64,000 nt of DNA from the NCBI RefSeq assembly GCF_000204055.1, contig NW_006768806.1:283677-347676 (forward strand), given 5' to 3'. Source of the DNA: Melampsora larici-populina 98AG31. Taxonomy: Eukaryota; Basidiomycota; Pucciniomycetes; Pucciniales; Melampsoraceae. Positions within the stretch are counted from its first letter, which is position 1. Each line of letters starts with the position of its first letter. Below the pieces are notes generated by a model. That model did not search any database. It was given only the letters and a program-made list of their open reading frames with translations, and was not told where the DNA came from. A program made the translations under genes and the position numbers. Shown one piece after another: positions 34,057 through 44,703 of the stretch.

Positions 34057-34323
34057 ACTTGTTGACACAAAGGAAAAGAAACCAGTACATTTCATAATTC
34101 ATATTTAAATTGTACCTGGTCTCAAAAGGTCAAAAGAAAGAGATCCAATAAATATAACTCCTGAATCCTATTATATCATCATATCCGATCGTTGCCAAAA
34201 CAAAGGATCAAAGAGCTCAAAAAGCAAAAAGTTGAAAATCAAATTAATCTTGCACTGAGATAAGACAATAAATCAAGGAGCAAATAAGCAGAAAATAGAT
34301 GGCGGCTAAAAAAGAATTCTAAG

Positions 34324-36657
34324 TCATGTGGTACTGTGTGGAGTACAAGCAAGTTGCTCAAAAACAGGTGCAAGTAAATTTTGAACTAATTTTCCGATTG
34401 CACCTTTAATCAATGGAAATCCCTCATATCGATTGTCTTGAGTATCTCTTGCCTGTAAAGGAACATTTTATAATTTTGTTTGGTCAATTTCTTTGAATAT
34501 CTTTTGGGAGTTGCAAAAAGAAGGACAAAAAATGACTCAACTTGTTGAAGTATCCAACAAGCTGCGCCGTTCTCTACTACGTTTCTCAAATCAGTTAAAT
34601 CTGCATTCCAATGACCAAGTTTACCGTCATTTCTTCCAAATTCAACCTATTGAAAAAAACGGGAATCATCAGGATAGTTCAAAGATAAACAATAACATTT
34701 ATTCGGTCAAGAAAAAGAAATTCGACTGACTGGGTCTAAGAAAATCCAGACGACCAATGATAATTATAATTATAAGTTATTGGTAAGTCATGGTCTCAAG
34801 AAAGCAGAATTCAAAAGATAAACAAGAACATCTACTAACATGCAAGTAAAGTCTCAGTAAGTGTAGCCAATTGCTCAACAACCTAGATCAACCAAACTGA
34901 TCAGTTCACATTCTTGATGACATGAAAGAAACTTAGAAGACTAAATTCACCGTCAAAGGTTCTCGACGATACCAATATCCATCTTTACTAGGTGGTAATT
35001 TACCATGACCTTGTGAATAGGTTCCATTAGGATGTTCGATTATACCAAAGAAGGTTTGAATGGATTCTACATCAGGTGGTCCTGCGTTTCCATGAATGTC
35101 GGCTGATGCCATCGTATTGGTAATGAATGCTCCTGCAATGTAAGCATGTGCTCTAGAAAACGAGAACCAAGATAATCAATTATGAGTTTTGTGGCGTGAT
35201 AGTTGAAATTACAACTCTGGATGACTGACTGTTGACCTATAGCCTGCGAGTGAAGATGGTGCGATGATGAGTAAATTTTCTAGCGTCCTGTTTCAAAGGC
35301 TTCAATTATAAAATGCTTACCCATTGACATTGTGGGTTATTGTTACGGCAATCATTGTACTACAATATATATCACAGCAACTTCAGTTATCAAACTCAAA
35401 ACTCCACTTGTAGAATTTGATCAAATAAAAAATTCCGCTCACCTGCATGAAACGAGCTTCACCCCAAAACTTGGCGGTCATCAGACCATCGTATTTATCA
35501 ACTAAATAATACCAAGCGAAGATTAGAAACATGAAAAACTGGAAAGGTAGAGTCGGATGAAATACTCTTACTTGCAAGTTGTTTATGTTGCTTCCAATGA
35601 TCGCTATCGAAATGATTAGTATCACCGTTGGCCCAGTATCCATCCACACGAGACATAGATCCATCAACTTCAAATTTATTATGAGATTCTTTGGAAAAGA
35701 AACCAGGTGCGGTCCCAAATAAAGGAGTTAATAGTCCATCAGTTCTAGAATCTGTTTGTCCGATGGAAGTCGTGAGTCTATCATCAAAAATCGGTAATCA
35801 GAAAAAACTTTCTTGCGAATAACAGTTAGGATGATAAAAGAACACTAACGTGGTGAGATCAAAAGACGCGATGAAACCAAGTGCTACAATGACTGCTGCA
35901 ATATCAGGCCCAAATCCCAACATCTCCTCCATTCCAGATATCATGTCAACCACGGTTGCAATACCATTGCGAGGAATCTATGGAAGACAGATTCAAAAGA
36001 TTAAAATCTAGGATTAAAGTCGCAGTCAATTATATCTGACTTACATATCCATAATTGGCCATTATGTTCATACCCGGACAACCGCCTAGAAGATTCAATT
36101 ATCTTTAACATAGAAAACATTCAAGGTTGAACAACTTATGGCTGCATACCTCTCTGATCATCGGGTCCAGGGGCCTAATTGGCGGGAATAAGATCAGTTG
36201 TTATTTTCAGGAAAGGCGCACACCTTCTCATCTATGAACATTTCACCCACTATGAAAGGATGATCAGCATCCGGAATTCGTTTCCTCCCGACAGATGCCA
36301 CAAGCGGAAGATCAATAGTGGCTATAAAGGATGAATTAATTTAGGATATCAAAATCAAGAGATATAATTGTAAGATCTAATTGAAGTTTATCTTACTAGG
36401 TATCGCACTAAGTAAACCTTCTAAATCAAAAAGACTTCTTGATTGAAGATTAAGTAGATGCTCAACATCAGAAGCTGAAATGTTAGCTATATTTAAAGTA
36501 CGCTCTTTGATACCAGCCTATTTGTTGCGTATGTGAATTTTGGTCACTTCCTTGACTCCTCAATATCAACGTCTTCAATAAATTGGTGACTTACAAGATG
36601 AGGCATAGCACTCGCGTGTTGAAGGAGCGAGGCAAGAAGTAGCAGTGACGATCGCAT
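34324..36657 (-). CDS. Secreted heme-thiolate peroxygenase (chloroperoxidase/UPO family)
   Basis: Extracellular heme enzyme of the heme-haloperoxidase/unspecific peroxygenase family, using H2O2 to oxygenate organic substrates. Start MRSSLLLLASLLQHASA is a clear signal peptide. About 12 small exons, e.g. 36657-36595, 36517-36397, 36321-36224, 36174-36150, 36085-36045, 35977-35850, 35777-35575, 35501-35443, and the last, ARDTQDNRYEGFPL.., ending at 34324. The proximal Cys ligand sits in GCPGMNIMANYGYIPRNG (family PCP, here GCP). The distal motif is EVDGSMSR (family E-x-D-x-S-x-x-R, usually EGD/EHD). Phase is consistent through eight exons; one junction near 35.3 kb does not fit, so either a micro-exon is missed or the gene has a frame lesion. 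C-terminal part includes GYRAHAYIAGAF. Confidence 0.85.
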
Positions 36658-37647
36658 CGCAAGTAATGGATCGGGGTTGATAATTAAAAAGAATGTGTGA
36701 AAGGTTTTGTGCGTAAGATGATGAAGTCGCTGAACGTCAACGAGGATATATTGTTCTCTAGCTTGCCAAACGATTCAAGTCGAAACTTGCTCTTATATAC
36801 ACGAACTGCCAACCAACTAAGGGGAACAAGGATTGAGCCTCAAAGCTCTGAACGATCAGAAACCGATTGAGAAGGGTCGATGTTCTGTAGCAATTGAAAG
36901 ATGAGGTCAATGCTTCGTGGGTAATATCAGTGCGACTTTTGGTTGTGTTGATGATCGTCACTACATCCAACATACAAGGCAAAACTTAAGAACAAATGAA
37001 GCATTTATTTGATCTCATATTGGCATGGGGTATTGAGCCGATCAGTAAATGAAGGCCGGAAGTGAGATGGATTGCTTGGCGGATATATATCATAGGTACA
37101 TGTTCAAAGGGAGCTTCGAAGCTTGAGCAATTTCCTTTTCCGCGAGATGGTTAAAGTATTCATTTTGAACAAGCATTTGCGGCTCGGACTTGTTTGAGCA
37201 TCTCATCCCCATATAGGCCTGATTACTTTGTACCCAGATCGAACTTAAACAATCTCTAAAAATGGAGCGCGGAGTCGCGTGGATATTGCGGAACGTTCTT
37301 GTGAACGCTCCAGATTTGACGATATGACTGGTAAAATTCAAATCTATTGCTTCATTCCATAGGTATTAGGGCACGGGCTACAAAGACCATGTGTACGATC
37401 AGACGCGAAACTGGGAGAACGATCTTGCTGTTCAAAAGTGACATGACTTTAGACCGAGCTGTTCATGAAACATTGTATAGTTGAATACGCAGGTGATAAG
37501 CAAAGTCAGTACTCGCAGATATTTTGTAGTAACAAAAGCCATACGTACCTTGCATGTCCGATGTCTTTCATGAGGATGAGTTTATATGGAATCTCGAGCT
37601 TGCCCTCGGTATTGATAAGGCTAATTGGATTGAAGCCGACGAATTCG
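36658..37647. other. Intergenic, no supported gene
   Basis: ORFs of 60-106 codons on both strands overlap and lack motifs or paired splice sites. The stretch next to 36658 should contain the peroxygenase promoter. Confidence 0.4.
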
Positions 37648-38243
37648 TCACTGATTTTCACGATTAGCCAGTATGTCTTTCAGATCCTCAGCTCCACCAG
37701 CCAACATTCCAACCAAGCCTCCAAGCATCAGCCTGCGTGGAGAATAGATAGGCCGCAGTCGATCTTGCACAATTCATTGATGTAATTTCGAATCAATATT
37801 CAACTTATGATCGAAGAGAGGATGGAGGTGGAATAGGTAACCCATAACTCACAGAGTGAACTCGCACCGAGTGCTAAAATGAAACCACTGATCCCACCTG
37901 CGATAAAGCGACAATGAAGCTGATCTTCATGAGGTATACTAGATTTGATAGGAATCAATGTAACTTCTTTCATAGAACAAAAAGCACCAGTCCAAGCTCC
38001 AAGTCGTGCACCCGAACGAAGTCCTCCCTTCAAACCTCCAAGAATGATACGATAGTTTTTCGTTTTTTGAAAAAGGTAGGCAGCTTGTCTAGAAGTCGGA
38101 AGACGATGTAGGTTTTCACAAGTAAACTGAGCTCCCGATAGTTTTCCGGCTGAGACCATTCCAGAGACGAATCCTACGATCGAAGCGGAAAAGGTGGGTA
38201 TGATAACTGGAGATTGATTGAGAGTTGATTGCTCGATATCCAT
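37648..38243 (-). CDS. Small Tim17/22/23-like membrane protein
   Basis: Two exons, 38243-37853 and 37763-37648 (gtgagt .. gcaag), in phase, 168 residues. N-terminal MDIEQSTLNQ, then glycine-rich hydrophobic segments: FSASIVGFVSGMVSAG, LGGLKGGLRSGARLGAWTGAF and FIAGGISGFILALGASSL, and, after the intron, a basic link (RPIYSPRRL) and LGGLVGMLAGGAEDL. GxxxG-rich paired helices of this kind are typical of the Tim17/Tim22/Tim23 superfamily and of its divergent members such as TIMDC1-like complex I assembly factors. Mitochondrial inner-membrane location is inferred from the family. The start lies only ~160 bp from the transposon end at 38405, so its promoter was probably placed next to the insertion. 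Confidence 0.65.
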
Positions 38244-38396
38244 ATTGCTTAGGAAAGGTCAAAGTTTGATGTGTTTATGTTGTTGAAGGGTGTGTTCGAT
38301 GATCAGGTCATCGACCACATGTATCGTCGATCGAGGTAAAGTGATTAAGAAAAGTGTATCGTCTTCGAAACCTAAACTCAACCAAGTCACTCGCAG

Positions 38397-38404
38397 TCGC
38401 TGCT
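38397..38404. other. 8-bp target duplication, left copy, element I
   Basis: TCGCTGCT immediately outside the left inverted repeat; identical to 47402-47409 on the right. Confidence 0.85.
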
Positions 38405-38747
38405 CGGTAAACCGAAGAACCAGGGGATCGACTGATAACCCCCTGATAACTGTGATAAACCTCCACACAGCCATGAAGTATGGGTTTCTGTCAACCGTAC
38501 AGTCCTCAGATTCCCAACCACATTCTCCAGTATGGGACTTACGGCTAGGCGGACAAAACCTTTTGTCCCTTACCTCATCGCTCAGAAACCGGCCGGCTCA
38601 ATTGTGGGATCATGGATGTCACCAGGTGACATGATTAGACATTCAGAACGCGTGTCCATCTATTGTCCCCACGCTGAACCCTCCTGCCACCACCTATTCC
38701 CTTTCTCCAAACTAAACGTCAACCAACCTCAACGTATAACATCAAAG

Positions 38748-41071
38748 ATGCTTCTCCGAGATTTCACCATCCAACTCACTCATCAGTCACCCCACCTATC
38801 CGCAACACTCACGGTGGCGGACTTTGTCCGCTTTGCTTCCCTTGCTGCCGAAGTCGACTATCGTGCAGGTACTTCCTTACGGCTCACACCCACCCGGATT
38901 CCTGTGCTACCATTCCTCGAGGAGGCTCTATCTGTCCATTTTCCGTCCAATCTTTGGGACGACCTGTGGCGAATCTCTTTCCCCATCCTACACATGTGTC
39001 GAATCAATCCAACCAACTCGATCCGCGACCTAGGGCTCCAGCCCAATTTTACCACCAAAATACCCGAAAGATTCCTACGCACCCCTCTGTCACACTGCCT
39101 CATATGCCCAAAGGACAATCCCCGTCCTTTACACGTACACTCGCGTCTAAACGGATACCTTCACGACATTGATGGAGTACACCCTGTGCAGACTATCATC
39201 TTAAGTTGCTCAAGTACGTGACCTCTACGCTTACTCACAGTTACCCTTTGCTCTCTCACTGACCTCCTCCATATCAGACCCAAAATGCGATACTATGTAT
39301 CGACCCAGTTATTACAGCCGAGACAGTGCTCGATACTACTACACCAACGAAATGGGGCGAGATGTTGATTATCTACATATCAACTGTCACTACTACATGA
39401 CTACACGACTGGCGTACATGTTCCGGGTGCTCCAGATGCTAGCACAGTAAGTTGAACACCTTTCGCATCACTGTTCTGAAAGAATGCAACTGACGGTGAA
39501 TGTCATTTGGAATGAAAAGTGTCTCTCATTTCAATCTTGTAAACTGGTTCAACATGGTATTTGTAGATGACACTCCAGCTCAACTTTTCGCACCAGACCA
39601 GTTGTTTACCCCATCAATGTCCGAGGAAGAATGTCGCCACGGCCTTATGCTTCACTCATTAATCAAACATGCGGATCGAAGAGGTACCACCCTCATTGTC
39701 AGCTCAAGCGGAATAGACAAAATCCGGTTCGAGTCAGCAATTGAAACCCACTTAGAACAACTACTAATCGAAGGAACCAAGTATAGAGATCATTACTGCT
39801 CTACTTGTGTCCGATTGTTACCAGACGGCGTTGATCCAGTCAGTGGCGAAGGTTTTTATAAATGTGAGTGCCACCTTCCATCATTCTCGACTATAGTTGT
39901 TTCGAAAGATATTAATTTTTACATTTCTTTCAATTGGATCACAGCCATCCGCGCGGTAGTGACCGATGGCTTGACCATCGGCCACTGGCGATGCAGTGCA
40001 ACGACGGAGCAACTACGGGAAATTGCTCAAACATCTGGTCGGCCATTGCCAGAAGGGCCATGCACTCGAAAACTTGCCAACGTGAACGACCGGTTCTGCC
40101 CAGATCATTTCACGATCCTGGGTGGTCAATGCCGAGCTCAACCCTGCCCAAAACCCGCTGCTACCGATCGTGAAACGTGCGACGACACCGAGCACATCAA
40201 ACAGTGGGCCGACTTCAAAAAACGTGTTCAAGGAAACTTCTCACTCACGGCCATCCTCAACCGCCCCGGGTCGAACCTTCACCCCGATCCTACGCCTCAT
40301 CTAGATGCCGAAACAGGCGAGTTCATAGACCTGGAGAGCTTGCAACAAGCTGATGAGTCCCAGCGAGCGCACGAAGCCGCGCGCGACGGCGGCCAATCAC
40401 AGGCCGCTGGTAAATACGTGCTGTCAAGAAGCCGCACCCATAACGACCAGCTGATCGTAGCACCCTGTGGGATTGTTTTGGCGCGAAAGACTTTCTACCA
40501 CGCTGAATCCGTCAGTGCAGTCAAAGTGAGTTTGGATTTCCGAAAATTCTATATCATTATTCTACAATTTGCAAATGACTCAACCTTCCCAACTGTGATT
40601 CTGGATTGCTGGTGTCCCTGTTGCTGACTTTGGTTTATCACATCATCACAGGATTTTCTTGAGGAAACCTTCCCACGCGGCATGCCGGAAGTGGTGTTTT
40701 ATGATAATGCTTGCAGGTTAACTGAGCACATTTACACCGGGGATTCTGACCCATCCCGTTTCACCGGCACTGTCATTCCGGTGGACCCGTTTCACCACCG
40801 ATCTCACGCTGAAACGGATGAATTTTGCAAAATGTTTACCGACCCGAAACTGTTTCCCGACATTCAAGAGGATGGTCGATGGATTTTCAATGCATCCGCG
40901 GCAGAGCTGACAAACATTTGGTATGGCGCGTTTGCTTCAATGTGCCGTAACATGTCGTCACTTGCGTACAATTTCTTCTTGGAAGAAATGGTTTATTTGA
41001 GAAATAAATGGCTAACAAACAAACTGCACAAGCGAGCTGGGGTGGTGTATATTGGGGAGGGAGCCCTCTAG
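38748..41071 (+). CDS. KDZ-like transposase with CxC5/CxC6 cysteine clusters
   Basis: Probable transposase of the KDZ (Kyakuja-Dileera-Zisupton) superfamily carrying the CxC5 and CxC6 cysteine clusters described with fungal KDZ elements. Five exons, 38748-39213, 39278-39446, 39520-39863, 39945-40525 and 40652-41071, all in phase, 659 residues, no stop. Residues ~120-210: CLIC, then CxxxxC.. and YRPSYYSRDSARYYY (CxC5). Residues ~330-420: VVTDGLTIGHWRCS, GPC, RFCPDHF, CRAQPC and ETC (CxC6). The C-terminal part has VFYDNACRL (~537) and PVDPFHHRSHAETDEFC (~565), the RNase H-fold-like core; I take Asp in VTDG/YDNAC and the HxxxHAE segment as catalytic candidates, which is inference. The intact reading frame plus perfect target duplication suggests recent activity. 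Confidence 0.85.
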
Positions 41072-42975
41072 TTTCAAGTGCACTTGATATTCCAATTGAT
41101 ATGCATATGTTATGCCTAAACAAGCCTCTCCCACAGTTTCGTATGCACAACTGAATACTGTATGTTAAGATGATGGATGATATTATACTATCAATTTTAT
41201 TGTTAGTATTGGCTGAAGTCTCCTTACGATGATGGATGATAATATATATCCTTTTGATTTTTACTGATGTATTTCTACGAGAAACAAATATGATTAAGGT
41301 AGAATATGTGACCATTTTTTGATAAGTACATGATATTTGATCACTACAAGAGTCATTATAGTTATATATGACCAATTTCCTAAGTCAAACTTTCCTACGC
41401 CCTTTAGGTCATGTTGGGTAAAAGGCTTTGGAACCCCCTTAGCCTGAGAGATGCCATGCAGTCATCGTGTAGCGGTATATGCTATTGACTTTGAGGAACA
41501 TTGAGGTGTGCACCTGGGTTCAATTCCCAGACCCAGTGCATGTTTCCATCAGCAGGAAAACTGGAGCTTTGGCTTGTCACAGACCACACTGATTGTTGTT
41601 CCTGGGTTTCATGGATAGCTTCTGCATAACTTGAAGTGTGCCCCTCAAACTTTTTGTGCCTTCTCTTGTATAAATCTTTGTATTTTTTTTGCGCACATCT
41701 GGCAAACAAGGTTTGGGCATAACCAGCTTTCCAACTACTTACTAACAGGCAGATTATGTGTACATGACATGAATATGTTGCTAACCTGACATCCACTTAT
41801 TTGATCTCTGAAGACCTGCACTAGAAGTTACCAATCTTACCAATGTCCAAGAAAGACATTGGCCAAAAGGTGAAGACTGCACCCATAGGTGCATTTTGAG
41901 ATTTGCACTTATTGATGTAGTCTTGATGCTTGTATTTGAGTGTCTCAAACAATCATGATGCCAAAAAAAACATTTTGCATTGTGCATGTCACTGACTACT
42001 GTGTGTTGATCATTGCTAAGGACTTGATATCTCCAAGAATGTTAACCTTTGTGTTTTTAGTTGTCAGCGTATGTGATGCAATCATAAGTGAAATCCATTT
42101 GGATGCCCCTGGTACTTATCTAAATGAAAATTAAATAATAATACCCTCCAATCAATGTAGGAAATCAACAGAATTCCTACAGAGTCTATTCCTTTTTGCA
42201 TCTTGTTCATAAACTTTACCAGATCAGGGTAAAATTCCAATTCATACTGTTGCTCTTGGAATTGGATTTCATTCAAAAAGTAAGCTGCCTGGTCATGCAT
42301 TCCAGTCATTAATCCAATGGAAAGCATGAGCCATCATAAAATCACCCTACATGTTTGCCACCAAATAATTTATATTGTAATTCTTCAAGATAAATTATTT
42401 TTGAAAAATGTTCAAATAATGTTCATATTTCAACATTAACAACATACTTTGGTCAGCACATCAATTGTAACCCATTGATGTGCTGCTCTATCTTGGTGAT
42501 TTGATAGCCAGCCCTAAGTATGTAAAACTGTACATTCATTAGAAACATATTACAGATGCATTGATCCACCTTTACAAAAGAGTAACCATGTAACTTAACC
42601 CAAAAACTGTGTCTAACACACTGGTTATTATCTGTCTGCCTAACTGACAAATACAAATTATAAACTATCAAACAAAGTGAAGAGCTCAAAGATGTTCTTC
42701 TGCTGAGTGAAGAACTCAAAGATGTTCTTCTGCTTAGTGAAGAACATCTTTTGATTCAGGCAAATAAGGAAGGCCAATACTCAATCTGATTACTCCAGAT
42801 CATAGCTTGCTTGGACTATCTTTGGAAGCCAACCAAAGAATGATTATCAAACCTTCATAATAAGAATTTTATGACACAAAGCATTTACAGTTTTATCTAC
42901 AACATATACACATGATTGCCAATTGACTCATGAAAGATGAAAGATACTCGCACCGAGGGGGCTACAATCATGATT
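41072..42975. other. Non-coding middle of element I
   Basis: AT-rich, no supported gene. Holds the tRNA-like segment at 41455-41545 and many short ORFs in all frames. The transposase and the OB-fold-like gene converge across it. Confidence 0.4.
41455..41545 (+). repeat. tRNA-like head, possible SINE
   Basis: A D-arm-like hairpin TAGC-GGTATAT-GCTA (41470-41484) is followed by a perfect T-arm, CTGGG-TTCAATT-CCCAG (41514-41530), which contains a B-box (GGTTCAATTCC). The acceptor and anticodon stems do not pair, so this is not a functional tRNA but fits the Pol III promoter head of a tRNA-derived SINE lying in the non-coding middle of element I. Confidence 0.45.
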
Positions 42976-43834
42976 TTAAATGCCAATGGGTTGAAGTCCA
43001 CACAACCTTCTACTTCTCCTCCGCGAGGGTCCTTGAGGATTGGCCAGAATGGTCTGGATTTCTGTAGCCTGTGAAATGTGAGTCAGTGGCGTAGGATTGA
43101 AGCACAGAGTAAAATCGAGTAGATTGCTTACTTGGATGTCCATGTGTGGGCAGGTTCTACATAAGAAACAACAAGACCGCGCAAACTGATGAGGTTGCCT
43201 ACTTCAAGAGCTCCCATCGTTAGCGTTGAGGTGATGTTGGTGCTCAACAAATAGTTTGCGTAGAATTCCACACGTTGTGTTTGCTGTTATGCAATGCATG
43301 GATCAGTATCTTCTATAATCAGTGGTATTTGGGTATGGATTGCTTACGGTGGCATTCCAGCATCGATGCAGAACCTTGATGACTTCGATTGGTAGTCCGG
43401 TTGTGCGCCTTCTGGACCACTCCACTATTTGACCAAGGCCTTGCGCCAAGACTTTGTTAATGCGACAGTGGGGGAGGACTTCGGCATGTTCGATTTCAAG
43501 AGTGGTGGCGAAGTCCTCCATGAGCATAGGGAGGTCATCAGGACCCCATACCGCGACTGGTGCGTCAAGTCTGTAGGCGTGATGTTCCTGTAACTCACTC
43601 TGATCTCGCCTGGCAGCGATCTTCAAAGGGACGCCTTTGCTTTGATGGATGAGAATCTCGGTTTCAAAGTATGCAAATCTATTGTCAAATCGACCATAGT
43701 TGTCGTTTATCTATGGAATCAAAATCAGATCTGTAGTTCATTTGGTTTCATTTTGACCATGTGCTTACTTCGTGCTTGGTCCAAAATAAACTACTAAATC
43801 GCAAAGGATAGTCAGATGCGATATGAAGGTCCAT
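42976..43834 (-). CDS. Element I passenger gene 1: small OB-fold-like protein
   Basis: Unrecognised family, conserved in element II (52959-53812). Exons 43834-43769, 43710-43348, 43283-43132 and 43068-42976. Starts MDLHIASDYPLRFSSLFWTKHE; shared blocks with element II are LRFSSLFWTKHE, YRLDAPVAVWG, CRINKVLAQGLGQIVE, VEFYANYLL, GNLISLRGLVVS..TWTS and a basic tail SRRRSRRL. The GNLISLRG-x-VVS-(x)n-TW strand pattern after a helical part looks like an OB-fold, as in single-strand DNA-binding proteins; this is inference. The third exon ends one base earlier than in element II, so its tail is either frame-shifted or ends differently. Confidence 0.6.
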
Positions 43835-44703
43835 CCGCGGTAGCTGTCGGTATATCTTGGTGCGTAGGGCACGAGCGAACAGAAATGATTGAATGCAAAA
43901 GTTGTAGATAGGAAAAGAAACAATGTTCACACTTTCAATGATAAGAAATCGCAAAAACAATGGATGGACTGAGACGGAAATGGAAACAGAAACACAGAAC
44001 GTGCGTGGAATGCGTGAAAGGACGAGCGTGATGATAGGGAAGGCCATTACACCAAATCATGTCCCTTTTGTAGTCGGTGCGTGTTCAAACATACCATTGG
44101 CGTGGCATTGATGATCTCATCATCCACGTTGACCATGACTTAGCCGTGTGGAACACGGTGCAATGTTGTATAGGCCTTGTTCGGGGCAACATATATATAT
44201 CATCCATGCCATGGTGGCATCGATGGTTTCGAATTCATAGAGACCGTAGATACTATGGACAAGGCAATATGGGAAGCATGATCTAAATCGGTTTATATCA
44301 GTTTGGAACAGACAGGTGTTGCGACCAACAACCAAGTAATGAACAGTTTCCATCCATTTTTGGCTTCAGTGGATGCAGCTGGTAGATTTTCACCTCTGAA
44401 CCAATATAACAACTCAAAACAATAACATAACAACTCGCAAAACTAATATAACAACCAATGTTACTTATATACATAATGAAGTACATATGAATTACTGAAA
44501 ATGAGTGGAGTAAATAGGATATATGTGTGCATGTTTGATAGGTGTGATTGCTTCAGGCTACATGAAACAATGTTTATATTTATTTGATTTGGGTAATGTA
44601 AAGAAGTATAGCAAGTTCAGAAATGGTCAAGATAACTTGATGTGTGCATGTTTAATAGGTGTGATCGCTTCAGGCTACATGAAATAATGTTTATATTTAA
44701 ACA
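43835..44703. repeat. Spacer with two 117-bp tandem units
   Basis: Between the two - strand genes of element I. 44524-44640 and 44641-44757 are diverged tandem copies of about 117 bp (TGTGTGCATGTTTRATAGGT.. through ..AGCAAGTTCRGAAATGGT), the second running into the 3' end of the neighbouring gene. No coding signal in the rest. Confidence 0.65.

Noticed and set aside
38748..41071. hAT transposase, suggested by 8-bp duplication
   Set aside because: Cys-cluster layout (CxC5/CxC6) and VFYDNAC..DPFHHRSHAE core match the KDZ-associated family better; no BED finger or hATC motif seen.
41455..41545. True tRNA gene
   Set aside because: D- and T-arms look right but acceptor and anticodon stems do not pair.
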